Notes under the pieces: model-generated
Told to the model about the DNA's origin: nothing
Database searches by the model: none
Seen by the model: the letters and a program-made list of their open reading frames with translations, nothing else
Assembly: GCF_003002095.1 (NCBI RefSeq)
Contig: NZ_PVZC01000010.1
Location: 186,001 to 250,000 of the forward strand
Reading direction: 5' to 3'
DNA length: 64,000 bases
Origin: Allonocardiopsis opalescens
GTDB lineage: Bacteria > Actinomycetota > Actinomycetes > Streptosporangiales > Streptosporangiaceae
Made by a program: the position numbers and the translations under genes
Part shown: piece after piece, positions 44,521 to 53,204 of the stretch
Position numbering within the stretch: position 1 is the first letter of the stretch
Layout of the letters: each line of letters begins with the position of its first letter

Positions 44521-46182
44521 ATGCGGTCTGCGGTAACCGAACGTCTGCGCACTCCGCTGCGCGAGCTGCGCCACGACCTGCCCGCCTCGTTCGTCGTCCT
44601 GCTGGTCGCCATACCGCTGTCGCTGGGCATCGCGGTGGCGTCGGGCGCGCCGCTGGCCGCCGGCCTGATCGCCGCGGCCGTCGGCGGCATCGTCGCCGGC
44701 TCCCTGGGCGGCTCCGCCGTCCAGGTGAGCGGACCCGCGGCCGGACTGACCGTCGTGGTGGCCGAGCTGATCCTCCAGTACGGCTGGCCGGCCATGTGCT
44801 TCATCACCACGCTGGCCGGCCTGGTGCAGATGGCGCTCGGCGGGCTGCGCACCGCCCGGGCCGCCCTGGCCATCTCGCCGTCCGTCGTACACGGCATGCT
44901 GGGCGGCGTCGGGATCGTGCTGGCGCTCTCCCAGGTGCACGTCATGATGGGCGGCGCGCCGAGCAGCACCGCGCTGGCCAATCTGCAGGAGATCCCGTTC
45001 CGGCTGCTCGACGCCGACCGGGCCGCCCTGGCCGTCGGCGCGGTCACGCTGGCCGTGCTGCTGGTGTGGACGCGGCTGCCGCGGATCGGCCGCGTCGACC
45101 TGACCCAGCTGCCCGGGCCGCTGGTCGCGATCGCCGTCGCGACGGCCGCCACCGAGGTGCTGGGCTGGCAGGTGGTGCGGGTCGACCTGCCCGCCTCCTT
45201 CGCCGACGCCTGGCACGGCCCGGCCCTGCCCGAGGGCGACCTGTACGGGATCGGACTGGCCGTGCTCACCGTCGCGCTGGTCAGCAGCGTGCAGTCGCTG
45301 CTGTGCGCGATCGCGGTGGACCGCATGCACACGGGGCCGCGCGCCCGGCTGGACCGGGAGCTGGTGGGGCAGGGTGCCGCCAACCTCGTGTCGGGCGGCC
45401 TGGGCGGCCTGCCGGTCGCCGGTGTGGGGGTGCGCGGTGTGGCCAATGTGCGCGCGGGCGGGCGCTCCCGGATGTCGACCATCGCGCACGGTGTGTGGGT
45501 GGCGCTGTTCTCGCTGGCGCTGGTGCCGGTCATCGAGGCGATCCCGCTGCCGGCGCTGGCCGCGCTGCTGGTGTACCTGGGGATCAGCATGGTCGACCTC
45601 GACCAGCTGCGGGAGCTGCGGGCGCACCGCGAGAGCAGCGTCTACGTGCTGACCCTGCTGGGCGTCACCCTGATCGGGGTGATCGAGGGGGTGGCGATGG
45701 GGCTGGTGCTGGCCGCGCTGATCGCGCTGCGCCGGCTGGCGCGGCTGCGGGTACGGGCGGCGCCGCACGGCGGCGAGCAGTGGCTGGTGCTGGTGGAGGG
45801 CTCGCTGACCTTCCTGGCGGTGCCCAAGCTGATTCACGAGCTGCGCCGGGTGCCCGCCGGCGCCGATGTCAGCATCCATTTGCAGGTGGACTTCATGGAC
45901 CACGCCGGCTTCGAGGGGCTGCGCTCATGGCGGCGCGGCCACGAGCTGGGCGGCGGGACGGTGACCGTGGACGAGGGCTACGAGCGCTGGTACGACGGCG
46001 CCGCCACCGGCACGCCGCCGCCGCACCGGACCCTGCCGGTGCAGCGGACGGTCAGGAGTCCTGTTCCGGAGGAAGCGGGTCGGAGCGGTCAGGCTGCTCG
46101 ACCGGGCGGGTCCAGGTCCGAGCCAGCAGCAGGATCACGACGATCGCTACCAGCGGAAGGCCGAACATCAGGACCCAGGTGA
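44521..46182 (+). CDS. SulP-family anion transporter with STAS domain
   Basis: 553 residues. The transmembrane part (about 20-400) shows the SulP signatures DLPASFVVLLVAIPLSLGIA, GGSAVQVSGPAAGLTVVV, SPSVVHGMLGGVGIVLALS and LPVAGVGVRGVANVRAGGRS, so it is likely a 12-14 helix anion (sulfate, bicarbonate or similar) transporter. A STAS domain follows (about 410-500, GADVSIHLQVDFMDHAGFEG), then a disordered tail of about 55 residues. The tail is encoded opposite a small membrane-protein gene (131-base antisense overlap). GGGAG precedes the ATG. Confidence 0.92.
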   Translation: MRSAVTERLRTPLRELRHDLPASFVVLLVAIPLSLGIAVASGAPLAAGLIAAAVGGIVAGSLGGSAVQVSGPAAGLTVVVAELILQYGWPAMCFITTLAGLVQMALGGLRTARAALAISPSVVHGMLGGVGIVLALSQVHVMMGGAPSSTALANLQEIPFRLLDADRAALAVGAVTLAVLLVWTRLPRIGRVDLTQLPGPLVAIAVATAATEVLGWQVVRVDLPASFADAWHGPALPEGDLYGIGLAVLTVALVSSVQSLLCAIAVDRMHTGPRARLDRELVGQGAANLVSGGLGGLPVAGVGVRGVANVRAGGRSRMSTIAHGVWVALFSLALVPVIEAIPLPALAALLVYLGISMVDLDQLRELRAHRESSVYVLTLLGVTLIGVIEGVAMGLVLAALIALRRLARLRVRAAPHGGEQWLVLVEGSLTFLAVPKLIHELRRVPAGADVSIHLQVDFMDHAGFEGLRSWRRGHELGGGTVTVDEGYERWYDGAATGTPPPHRTLPVQRTVRSPVPEEAGRSGQAARPGGSRSEPAAGSRRSLPAEGRTSGPR

Positions 46183-46192
46183 GCGCACTCAT
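46052..46192 (-). CDS. 46-residue single-TM protein, antisense to the SulP 3' end
   Basis: MSALTWVLMFGLPLVAIVVI continues as one hydrophobic helix (about 4-24), then a short Arg/Pro/Asp-rich tail ending PPEQDS. The clean membrane-helix-plus-tail design, with a GGTGGAAA ribosome site, argues that this is the real product of the stretch. The opposite-strand SulP tail here is low-complexity. Function unknown. Confidence 0.55.
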   Translation of the reverse strand: MSALTWVLMFGLPLVAIVVILLLARTWTRPVEQPDRSDPLPPEQDS

Positions 46193-46334
46193 GGATTTCC
46201 ACCGTTCTTGGGCATTCGTGGCGGCCGCTCCGGCATGGACAGGATAGTCACTAACGATCTCGGACGGGCGATTCCTGCCGCATTTCCGGTCCGCACGCCC
46301 GTTCCCGGACATGCGGGCCCGCCTGGACGGGCGG

Positions 46335-46744
46335 CGTGGGCGAGTCGGCCTGTAAGCCGGATCCTGTGGCCCGCGAGGGCCGGCGGCCATCCATCTAGGG
46401 CTGCCGTTGCCGGCAGCCTCGTGCGGTCTACCCGCAGGCTCGGGCGGGCCGCCCTCAAGCGCCTGCGCAGGAGGCCGAGACCTCCCTCTTGACCTTGCTC
46501 CAGGTGGGGTTTGCCGAGCCGGCCGGGTCGCCCCGGCCGCTGGTGGTCTCTTACACCACCGTTTCACCCTTACCACCGGGGTGTCCGGTGGCGGTCTGCT
46601 TTCTGTGGCACTTTCCCGCGGGTCGCCCCGGGTCGGTGTTACCGACCACCCTGCCCTGTGGAGTCCGGACTTTCCTCGGCGGGGCCGCTGCTCCGCGCAC
46701 GGCGGAGGCGGCACCCGACGCGGCCGCCCGGCCGACTCGCCCGC
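46335..46744 (-). ncRNA. rnpB: RNase P RNA
   Basis: The catalytic RNA of RNase P, which matures tRNA 5' ends. Read on the minus strand, the 5' and 3' ends pair (GGGCGAGTCGGCC with GGCCGACTCGCCC, helix P1). Conserved elements are seen in order: GAGGAAAGTCCGGACTCC, ACAGAAAGCAGACCGCC, GGTAAGGGTGAAACGGTGG, TAAGAGACCACC, AGATGGATGGCCGCC and the 3' CACAGGATCCGGCTTACAGG. The layout is bacterial type A. The limits are set by the P1 helix and are accurate to a few bases. It begins 50 bases after the RNase H gene on the same strand. Confidence 0.95.
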
Positions 46745-46793
46745 GCCCAGTCTACGCCGAGCGGCCGGGCGCGGCGGCCGCGGCGGCGCCGGG

Positions 46794-47972
46794 CTAGCCG
46801 AGGTGCGCGGTGTCGTTGACCGAGCGCACCACGGCGGGGCCGTCGGCGAAGTGGTGGATCTCCGACAGGCTCCCCGGGTCGAGGTGCAGGCGGTGCACCG
46901 CCTCGGGCGGGGCGAGCAGGGCCCGCTGCAGCAGCACCCTGATCGGGGTGAGCGGGCAGACCACCACCAGGGTGACGCCCGGGTGGGCGGCGAGCAGCCG
47001 GTTGCGGGCGGACAGGGTGCGCCGCGCCACCGAGGCCAGGGACTCGCCGCCGGGCGGGGCGGCCGAGGGGTCGCTCAGCCAGGCGGCCAGCTGCTCGGGC
47101 CGGTCCCGGCGCACTTCGGCGAAGCTCCGGCCCTCCCATTCGCCGAAGTCGGCCTCGCGCAGGCCCTCGGCGGGGATGGGCTCCACGCCCAGGGCCGAGG
47201 CCAGCTCCTGCGCGGTGCGCCGGGCCGAACGCTGCGGGGCGGCGGCGACGGCCGCCACCCCGCCGCGCTTGGCCAGCCGCCGGCCGGCGGCGCGGGCCTG
47301 CTCCACCCCGGCGTCGGTGAGCTCGGTGTCGGCGCCGCCGAAGCGGTGCTCGGCCGAGGCGGCGGTCAGGCCGGCGCGCACCAGCACGAGCGCGGTGGGG
47401 CCGGGCCCCGCGGCGGGGTCGGCCCAGCCGGGGTCGGCCGGTTCGGGGCGGCCGCCGTCAGCGGCGTCCGCGCCCGCGGGCGGGCGTGCCGGGGCGGCGG
47501 CTGGGCCGCCGCGGCCTTTTCCCTGGGCCGCTCCGCCGGCCGGGGCCGCGCCCTGCCCGGTGCGGGCGGCGGCGTCCATGGCGCCGTTGGCGAGGCGGTC
47601 GGCGTGGGCGTTGCGGGCCCGGGGCACCCAGGTGTAGCGCACCGAGCCGAATCCGCGGGCCAGTTCGGCTGCGCGCGCCGCCAGCGGCTGCATGTCGGGG
47701 TGCTTGACCTTCCACCGCCCCGACATCTGCTCGACGACGAGCTTGGAGTCCATCCGGACCTCGACGTGGGCGCCGGGGGCGATGGCGGCGGCGGCCTCCA
47801 GCCCCGCGATGAGGCCCCGGTACTCCGCGACGTTGTTGGTGGCGCGCCCGATGGACTCGGCGACCTCCGACAGCACCCCGCCGTCGGGCTCGCGCACCAG
47901 CGCGCCGTAGCCGGCCGGCCCGGGGTTGCCCCGCGATCCGCCGTCGGCCTCGATGATCACATGCCGTGTCAC
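46794..47972 (-). CDS. RNase HI fused to a degenerate histidine-phosphatase domain
   Basis: 392 residues of the actinobacterial RNase H/acid-phosphatase fusion (compare Rv2228c). The N-terminal RNase HI domain keeps all four catalytic acids: Asp10 (EADGGSRGNPG), Glu50 (NNVAEYRG), Asp75 (RMDSKLVVEQ) and Asp125 (NAHADRLANG), so it should cleave RNA in RNA:DNA hybrids. The C-terminal phosphoglycerate-mutase-like domain (about 193-390) should carry RHG and a late His, but here reads VRAGLT (Ala200 for His) and VVVCPLTPI (Pro340 for His), while the central READFGEWEG is kept. The phosphatase half is therefore predicted inactive. It is cotranscribed downstream of the zinc-ribbon gene (75-base gap). 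Confidence 0.93.
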   Translation of the reverse strand: MTRHVIIEADGGSRGNPGPAGYGALVREPDGGVLSEVAESIGRATNNVAEYRGLIAGLEAAAAIAPGAHVEVRMDSKLVVEQMSGRWKVKHPDMQPLAARAAELARGFGSVRYTWVPRARNAHADRLANGAMDAAARTGQGAAPAGGAAQGKGRGGPAAAPARPPAGADAADGGRPEPADPGWADPAAGPGPTALVLVRAGLTAASAEHRFGGADTELTDAGVEQARAAGRRLAKRGGVAAVAAAPQRSARRTAQELASALGVEPIPAEGLREADFGEWEGRSFAEVRRDRPEQLAAWLSDPSAAPPGGESLASVARRTLSARNRLLAAHPGVTLVVVCPLTPIRVLLQRALLAPPEAVHRLHLDPGSLSEIHHFADGPAVVRSVNDTAHLG

Positions 47973-48047
47973 GCCGTCTCCTCCAAGGTCACCGGGACGC
48001 GGCGGCGTCCCGCGGTTCGGTGCGGCCGGGCGGCCGTACCGGCACCG

Positions 48048-48791
48048 TCACACGCCGGAGTCGGGGGTGCGCACCAGGATGCGGCGGCACTCCTCGCAGC
48101 GGATCACCTCGTCGGGGGCGGACGCGCGGATGGTGTTCAGTTCGACTGTACTGAGTGCCAGCTTGCAGCCGTCGCAGCGGCCGCGGTGCAGTTTGGCGGC
48201 GCCGACCCCGCCGAACTGCTCGCGCAGCTTCGCGTAGAGGGCGCCCAGGTCGGCGGGGATCTCGGCCGCGATGCGCTCGCGGTCTGGCCGGATCCGGCCC
48301 TCTTCCGCCTCGATGTCGGCCAGCGCCGCGGTGCGGCGCTCCTCGACGGCGGCGCGCTCGCGGATGACGGCGTCGCGCTCCTCCAGCGCCTTGTCGCGCC
48401 GGCGCTGCGCGTCGTCGAGCCGCTCCATGATCTCCAGGACGACCTCTTCCAGGTCGTTCTGGCGGCGCCGCAGCGAGGCGATCTCGGACTGGAGGTTCTG
48501 CAGCTCGCGCGGGGAGGAGACCTGCCCGCCGTCCAGCCGCGCCTGGTCGCGCTCGGCGCGCTGGCGCACCTGGTCGACGTCGCCCTCGGCCTTGGCCTGC
48601 TCGCGGGAGAGGTCGGACACCGAGGTCTCGGCGGCGACCACGGCATCGCGCAGTTCGGCGGCCCTGGCGTCCAGGGCGGCGGCCTCGGCGTTCTCCGGCA
48701 GGGTCCGGCGGCGGTGCGCGAGCCGGTCGAGGCCGGCGTCGATCGACTGGAGGTCGAGCAGGCGGAGCTGGGCGGCGGGATCGGCTTTCAC
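48048..48791 (-). CDS. Coiled-coil zinc-ribbon protein
   Basis: 247 residues. A long charged coiled coil (about 10-185, rich in Arg/Glu/Gln/Ala) ends in a C4-type zinc ribbon with CDGC and CEEC. This is the CT398-like family found next to Nif3-family genes in actinobacteria (compare Rv2229c), whose function is not settled. ATG start 16 bases after the stop of the upstream Nif3-family gene, so they are one operon. Confidence 0.9.
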   Translation of the reverse strand: MKADPAAQLRLLDLQSIDAGLDRLAHRRRTLPENAEAAALDARAAELRDAVVAAETSVSDLSREQAKAEGDVDQVRQRAERDQARLDGGQVSSPRELQNLQSEIASLRRRQNDLEEVVLEIMERLDDAQRRRDKALEERDAVIRERAAVEERRTAALADIEAEEGRIRPDRERIAAEIPADLGALYAKLREQFGGVGAAKLHRGRCDGCKLALSTVELNTIRASAPDEVIRCEECRRILVRTPDSGV

Positions 48792-48807
48792 AGGGTTCTT
48801 TCGCTCC

Positions 48808-49650
48808 TTAGCTGAGTGGGTTCGCAGCGAGGCCGCCGGTCCACGCGTCGGTGACGGCGGTGGACACCGAGGTCTCCACCGTAGCGCCCCGCTCGGCCAG
48901 GGCGCGGGTGAGCGCGGCGGCGCCCTCGGCGAGCCAGGGCCACTCCGTCGCCCAGTGCGCCGCGTCGATGAGGGCGGGGCCGCCGCGCTCCACGAACTCG
49001 GTGGCGGGGTGGTGGCGCAGGTCGGCGGTGAGGTACACGTCGGCGCCGAGATCGGCGACGGTGCCGAGCAGGGAGTCGCCGGCCCCGCCGGAGACGGCGA
49101 CGACGCGCACGGGCCGGTCGGGCTCGCCCGCGACGCGGATGCCGCCGGCGGTGGCCGGCAGCGCCGCGGCGACCTGCCGGGCGAAGGCGCCGAGCGTGGT
49201 GGGGCGGTCCAGTTCGCCGATCCGGCCGAGGCCGCGGCGGGGGTCGTCGGCGGCGGGGGCGATCGGGCGCAGCCCGCCGGTCAGCCCGACCGTGCGGGCG
49301 AGCGCGTCGGAGACGCCGGGGACCGCGACGTCGGCGTTGGTGTGGGCGGTGTAGAGCGCGATGCCGCTCCTGATCAGCTCGTGCACCCGCCGCCCCTTGG
49401 GGGTGGTGGCGGGCACGCCGTGCACACCGCGCAGCAGGAGGGGGTGGTGGGTGATGATGAGGTCCGCGCCGCCCGCGGCGGCCTCGGCCACGACCTCCTC
49501 GGCGGGGTCGACGGCGAAGAGCACCCGGCGCACCGGCCGGCCGGGGTCGCCGGTGACCAGGCCGACGGCGTCCCAGCTCTCGGCCCAGGCGGGGTCGTAG
49601 ATCTCCTCGAACGCGGCCAGCACCTGCGCCAGCGTCACCGTTTCGGCCAT
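48808..49650 (-). CDS. Nif3-like dinuclear metal-centre protein
   Basis: 280 residues of the Nif3/YbgI family (formerly annotated GTP cyclohydrolase I type 2). Metal ligands appear in ITHHPLLLRG, YTAHTNADV and, near the C-terminus, LIDAAHWATEWPW. The middle insert (about 105-200) is a PII-like region. Hexameric family members bind two metal ions; the substrate is debated. First gene of a Nif3, zinc-ribbon, RNase H operon that matches the Rv2230c-Rv2228c order. Confidence 0.92.
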   Translation of the reverse strand: MAETVTLAQVLAAFEEIYDPAWAESWDAVGLVTGDPGRPVRRVLFAVDPAEEVVAEAAAGGADLIITHHPLLLRGVHGVPATTPKGRRVHELIRSGIALYTAHTNADVAVPGVSDALARTVGLTGGLRPIAPAADDPRRGLGRIGELDRPTTLGAFARQVAAALPATAGGIRVAGEPDRPVRVVAVSGGAGDSLLGTVADLGADVYLTADLRHHPATEFVERGGPALIDAAHWATEWPWLAEGAAALTRALAERGATVETSVSTAVTDAWTGGLAANPLS

Positions 49651-49858
49651 GCAGGGCAGGTTAGCGCCTCACCGGGCCGCGCGGTCGCCTTCCGCGCTCC
49701 GTGCCGTGCCGCGCCGCGGAGCGGCTGGCGGCGGGCGGGGCGGTGCTCTAGCGTCGACGTGCCCGCGCGGGAGCGGGCCGAGGCCGGAACCCGGCGGGTA
49801 GGCGCCGGCGGGCAGGCAGGAGTGCGGCAAGGCGATGGCAGACAAGGACGGTGGGACG

Positions 49859-50350
49859 ATGAGATTCGTCGTGCGCGAGCGCATCTTCGACATCGGCGAC
49901 GACTACTGGATCGAGGACGAGCGCGGGGAGCGCGTCTTCCTGGTCGACGGCAAGGCGCTGCGCATCAGGGACACCTTCGAGCTCAAGGACCGCGACGACC
50001 GGGTGGTGGCCACGATCAAGGCGAAGCTGCTCAGCCTGCGCGGCACCATGACGATCGAGCGCGGCGGCGAGACCGTCGCGACCGTCAAGAAGAAGCTGTT
50101 CAGCCCGCTGCGCGAGCGGCTGGACGTGGAGTTCCCCGACGGCCGCGAGTGGGAGGTCTCCGGCGACCTGCTGCACAAGGAGTACCTGATCGAGGGCGAC
50201 GGCCGGCCGGTGGCCGAGATCTCCCACAAGTGGTTCCGCGTCCGCGACACCTACGGGGTCGACGTCCGCGACGCGACCGTGGACCCCGCCCTGGTGCTGG
50301 CGGTCGCCGTGGCCGTCGACTCCCTCACCGACGACGAGGACGACGACTGA
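49859..50350 (+). CDS. LURP-one-related (scramblase-like fold) protein
   Basis: 163 residues beginning MRFVVRERIFDIGDDYWIED. The alternating beta pattern with VFLVDGKALRIRDTFELKDR, KLLSLRGTMTIERGG, WEVSGDLLHKEYLIEGDG and ISHKWFRVRDTYGVDV identifies the LURP-one-related family, a tubby-like barrel with a central helix. Bacterial function is unknown. The ATG at 49859 matches relatives; an ATG eight codons upstream has a comparable ribosome site. The C-terminus is acidic (DDEDDD). Confidence 0.88.
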   Translation: MRFVVRERIFDIGDDYWIEDERGERVFLVDGKALRIRDTFELKDRDDRVVATIKAKLLSLRGTMTIERGGETVATVKKKLFSPLRERLDVEFPDGREWEVSGDLLHKEYLIEGDGRPVAEISHKWFRVRDTYGVDVRDATVDPALVLAVAVAVDSLTDDEDDD

Positions 50351-50356
50351 GCGCGG

Positions 50357-50402
50357 GCGCCCGCCCGGCGCGCGCCGGGAGGGGCCGCGGGCGGGCGGGC
50401 GC
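50357..50402. terminator. Convergent terminator
   Basis: GCGCCCGCCCG (50357-50367) pairs with CGGGCGGGCGC (50392-50402), with a smaller inner hairpin between, in the gap separating the convergent stops at 50350 and 50403. Confidence 0.5.
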
Positions 50403-50891
50403 TCAGCCGCGCGGCGCCCGCCGCGGCCCGCCCTGGGTGGCGTAGCCGGCCACGGCGCCCGCGATGGCGCCGAACAGCGCCATCGCCGGCCAGTCCAGCG
50501 GCGGCTGGATGTCGGGCAGCAGCGCCGACAGCCCCAGGTAGACGGCCAGCGCGATCAGCGCCGTCCAGCCGGCGCGCTCGCGCACCCCGGTCCAGCGCAG
50601 CGCCAGCCAGCCCACCACCGGGGTGGCCACCAGCCGGAAGGCCAGCAGCCCGATGCCCAGGCCGATGTTGGCGCCCACCACGTCGGCGGCCAGCGGGCTG
50701 CTGTCGATGAGGGTCGCGGCCCCGAGCCCGACCGCGGCCACGCCCAGGGTGGAGAGCGCGCCGACGGCGGCGGCGCGGCCGATCCGGCCCCAGTCGGGCC
50801 AAAAGCGCCCGGATCTGGGCGCGGAGCCGCCGGGGGGCGCGCCCGAGGTGTCGGCCCTTGTCGTCCCGTTGGTGCCTTCGATGCCGTTCAT
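50403..50891 (-). CDS. Four-TM membrane protein
   Basis: 162 residues: a short disordered N-terminus (MNGIEGTNGTTRADTSGAPP) then four hydrophobic helices (AVGALSTLGVAAVGLGAATL; IGLGIGLLAFRLVATPVVGW; WTALIALAVYLGLSALL; MALFGAIAGAVAGYATQ). No named family recognised. Divergent from the five-gene STM401x operon with a 191-base gap, so it may share regulation, but nothing links it functionally. Confidence 0.75.
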   Translation of the reverse strand: MNGIEGTNGTTRADTSGAPPGGSAPRSGRFWPDWGRIGRAAAVGALSTLGVAAVGLGAATLIDSSPLAADVVGANIGLGIGLLAFRLVATPVVGWLALRWTGVRERAGWTALIALAVYLGLSALLPDIQPPLDWPAMALFGAIAGAVAGYATQGGPRRAPRG

Positions 50892-51082
50892 GTCGTCCAC
50901 TCTCGCTCGGCCGGGGGTGCTGCGCCATGAGTACCGGTGCCCACGAAGCGGGGGCGCAATACTCAGTCCGGCGCGCCGCCGGGCCGTCGCGAACCCGTTC
51001 CGCGAGGCGCACCGCGTTGTCGCCGCGCCCTGGTATTCCTTTGGAACCCAGTCGACCACCGCACCCACCGGGGAGACCGCCC

Positions 51083-52033
51083 GTGCCCAACTACACCCAC
51101 CTCGCCGAGTTCGCCGGGCTGCCGGTGCTGACCTTCACCGGCGAGGACGACCCCGTCCCGCCCGACGGCCCGCCCGTCGCCTGGCGGGTGTCCACCCTCT
51201 CCTACGAGGGCGAGCCCTTCGCCGAGGTCTTCGCCCGCTTCCTGGAGGAGGTCGACACCGCCCGGCTCACCGCACTGATCATCGGCTGCTGGGGCTTCTC
51301 CTACGACGTCCACGCCGACGTCCCGCTCGGCCTGCTGACCGACCGCGCCGACCGCTTCCCGGCGCTGCGCTCGCTGTTCTTCGGCGAGTTCACCCAGGAG
51401 GAGGCCGAGATCTCCTGGATCAACCAGACCGATGTCTCCCCGCTGCTCACCGCCTTCCCGGAGCTCACCCGGCTGCGGGTGCGCGGCGGCACCGCGCTGC
51501 GCTTCTCCCCGGTCGAGCACGCCTCGCTGCGCCATCTGGCCTTCGAGACCGGCGGCCTGCCCGCCGAGGCGGTGCACGGCGTGCTGGAGTCGCGGCTGCC
51601 GGGCCTGGAGCACCTGGAGCTGTGGCTGGGCGACGAGAACTACGGCGGCGACACCACCATCGACGATCTGCGGCCGCTGCTGGACGGCGCGCCGTCCTTC
51701 CCCGGCCTGCGCGAACTCGGCCTGCGCAACGCCCCCGACACCGACGCGCTGGTCGGGCCGCTGGCGGACTCGGCGCTGCTGCCGCGGCTGCACACCCTGG
51801 ACCTCTCGCTGGGCACCCTCGGCGACGGCGGCGCCGAGCGCCTGCTGGCCGCCCCGGCCTTCCGCGCGCTGCGCCGCCTCGACCTGCACGGCCAGTACCT
51901 CTCCGCCGCGGCGGTGGAGCGGCTGCGCGCGGGCTTCGCCGACTCCGGCGTGGCGGTCGAACTCGGCGACCAGCGGGAGCCCTACAAGTGGCGCGACGGC
52001 AGCGAGCGGCGCTACCCGTCCGTCACCGAGTGA
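51083..52033 (+). CDS. STM4015 family protein (leucine-rich-repeat-like)
   Basis: 316 residues, first gene of the cluster. After an N-terminal segment (VPNYTHLAEFAGLPVLTFTG) come irregular leucine-rich repeats from about residue 90: FPALRSLFFGEF, FPELTRLRVRGGT, HASLRHLAFETGGLP, LPGLEHLELWLGDENYGGDT, FPGLRELGLRNAPD, LPRLHTLDLSLGTLGDGG and LRRLDLHGQYLS. No signal peptide or membrane helix, so it should be cytosolic and act as a binding partner rather than an enzyme. The GTG at 51083 has GGGGAG about 8 bases upstream. The following gene starts 10 bases after its stop. Confidence 0.85.
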   Translation: MPNYTHLAEFAGLPVLTFTGEDDPVPPDGPPVAWRVSTLSYEGEPFAEVFARFLEEVDTARLTALIIGCWGFSYDVHADVPLGLLTDRADRFPALRSLFFGEFTQEEAEISWINQTDVSPLLTAFPELTRLRVRGGTALRFSPVEHASLRHLAFETGGLPAEAVHGVLESRLPGLEHLELWLGDENYGGDTTIDDLRPLLDGAPSFPGLRELGLRNAPDTDALVGPLADSALLPRLHTLDLSLGTLGDGGAERLLAAPAFRALRRLDLHGQYLSAAAVERLRAGFADSGVAVELGDQREPYKWRDGSERRYPSVTE

Positions 52034-52043
52034 GGCCGGCACC

Positions 52044-53204
52044 GTGAACCCCCGCCCGCACCCCGGCCGGGCCGCCGCGCCGGCGATCGCCGTCGTCGGC
52101 GTGCCGGGCGGTCGGCGGCTGGAGCTGTTCGGCGCCGCCGCGCGGGCGGCCGGGCTGCCGGAGCCGGTGGTGCTGCCCTGGCGCGAACTGGCCGCCGGTC
52201 CGGTGGCGGTACCGCCCGGCGCGCTGGTGCGCGTCGACTCCCCCGGCGGCGAGCCCGAGACCGAGCGGCTGCTGCGCGGGCTGAAGCGCCCGCTCGACCC
52301 GCACCGGGTCGAGGGCACCGCCGCCTGGTACGCCGGGTTCCGGGCGGCCCTGCACCGGCTGGCCGCCGCCGCGGCGGCCGCCCCGGGGGCGCGGCTGGTG
52401 CAGGACCCCGCCGAACTCGCGGTCATGTGCGACAAGCGGGCCTGCCAGCAGCGGCTCGGCGAGGCCGGGGTGCCGGTGCCGCCGGCCCTGCCCGGCGGCC
52501 CGGTGTCCGGCTACGCCGAGCTGCGGCGGCGGATGGCCGAACACGGCCGGCCCCGCGTGTTCGTCAAGCCCGCCCACGGCTCCTCGGCCTCGGGCGTGGT
52601 CGCGCTGACCGCCTGGGGCGAACGGGTGCGCGCCACCACCTCGGTGGAGCTGGTCCGCACCCCGGCGGGGGTCGAGCTCTACAACAACCTGAGGGTGCGC
52701 ACCTACACCCGCCCGCACGACGCCGCCGCGCTCGTCGACGCGCTGTGCGCCGACGGCGTGCGGGTGGAGGGCTGGCTGCCCAAGGCGTCCCTGGACGGCC
52801 GCACCATCGACCTGCGGGTGCTGGTGGTCGCCGGCCGCGCCACCCACACCGTGGTACGCGCGGCCACCGGGCCGATCACCAACCTGCACCTGGGCGCGGA
52901 GCGGGGCGACCCGGCGCGGCTGCGCGCGGCGATGGGCGCCGGCCGCTGGCGGTCGGCGCTGGCCGTGGCCGAGCGGGCCGCCGGCTGCTTCCCCGCCACT
53001 CTGCACGCCGCCGTCGACCTGCTGGTCTCCCCGTGCCTGCGGCGCTTCGCGGTCTGCGAGGTGAACGCCTTCGGCGACCTGCTGCCCGGGGTGCTGTCGC
53101 CGGAGGGCCGCGACTCCTATGCCGAGCAGCTGCACGCCATGTACCCGTCCGCGCCCCCGGGCGCGCTCCAAGTCCGTCCCAGGGAGCCGGTATGCACGCC
53201 CTGA
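52044..53204 (+). CDS. STM4014 family protein (ATP-grasp)
   Basis: 386 residues. An N-terminal Rossmann-like region (IAVVGVPGGRRLELFGAAAR) precedes an ATP-grasp fold: QDPAELAVMCDKRACQQRLG, the nucleotide loop FVKPAHGSSASGVVALT, WLPKASLDGRTIDLRVLVV, and the Mg2+ site AVCEVNAFGDLLPG. The layout is closest to RimK/glutathione-synthetase-like ligases, which join a carboxylate to an amine through an acyl phosphate; the substrate is unknown. GTG start 10 bases after the STM4015 stop; its 3' end overlaps the hydrolase start by 13 bases. Confidence 0.88.
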   Translation: MNPRPHPGRAAAPAIAVVGVPGGRRLELFGAAARAAGLPEPVVLPWRELAAGPVAVPPGALVRVDSPGGEPETERLLRGLKRPLDPHRVEGTAAWYAGFRAALHRLAAAAAAAPGARLVQDPAELAVMCDKRACQQRLGEAGVPVPPALPGGPVSGYAELRRRMAEHGRPRVFVKPAHGSSASGVVALTAWGERVRATTSVELVRTPAGVELYNNLRVRTYTRPHDAAALVDALCADGVRVEGWLPKASLDGRTIDLRVLVVAGRATHTVVRAATGPITNLHLGAERGDPARLRAAMGAGRWRSALAVAERAAGCFPATLHAAVDLLVSPCLRRFAVCEVNAFGDLLPGVLSPEGRDSYAEQLHAMYPSAPPGALQVRPREPVCTP

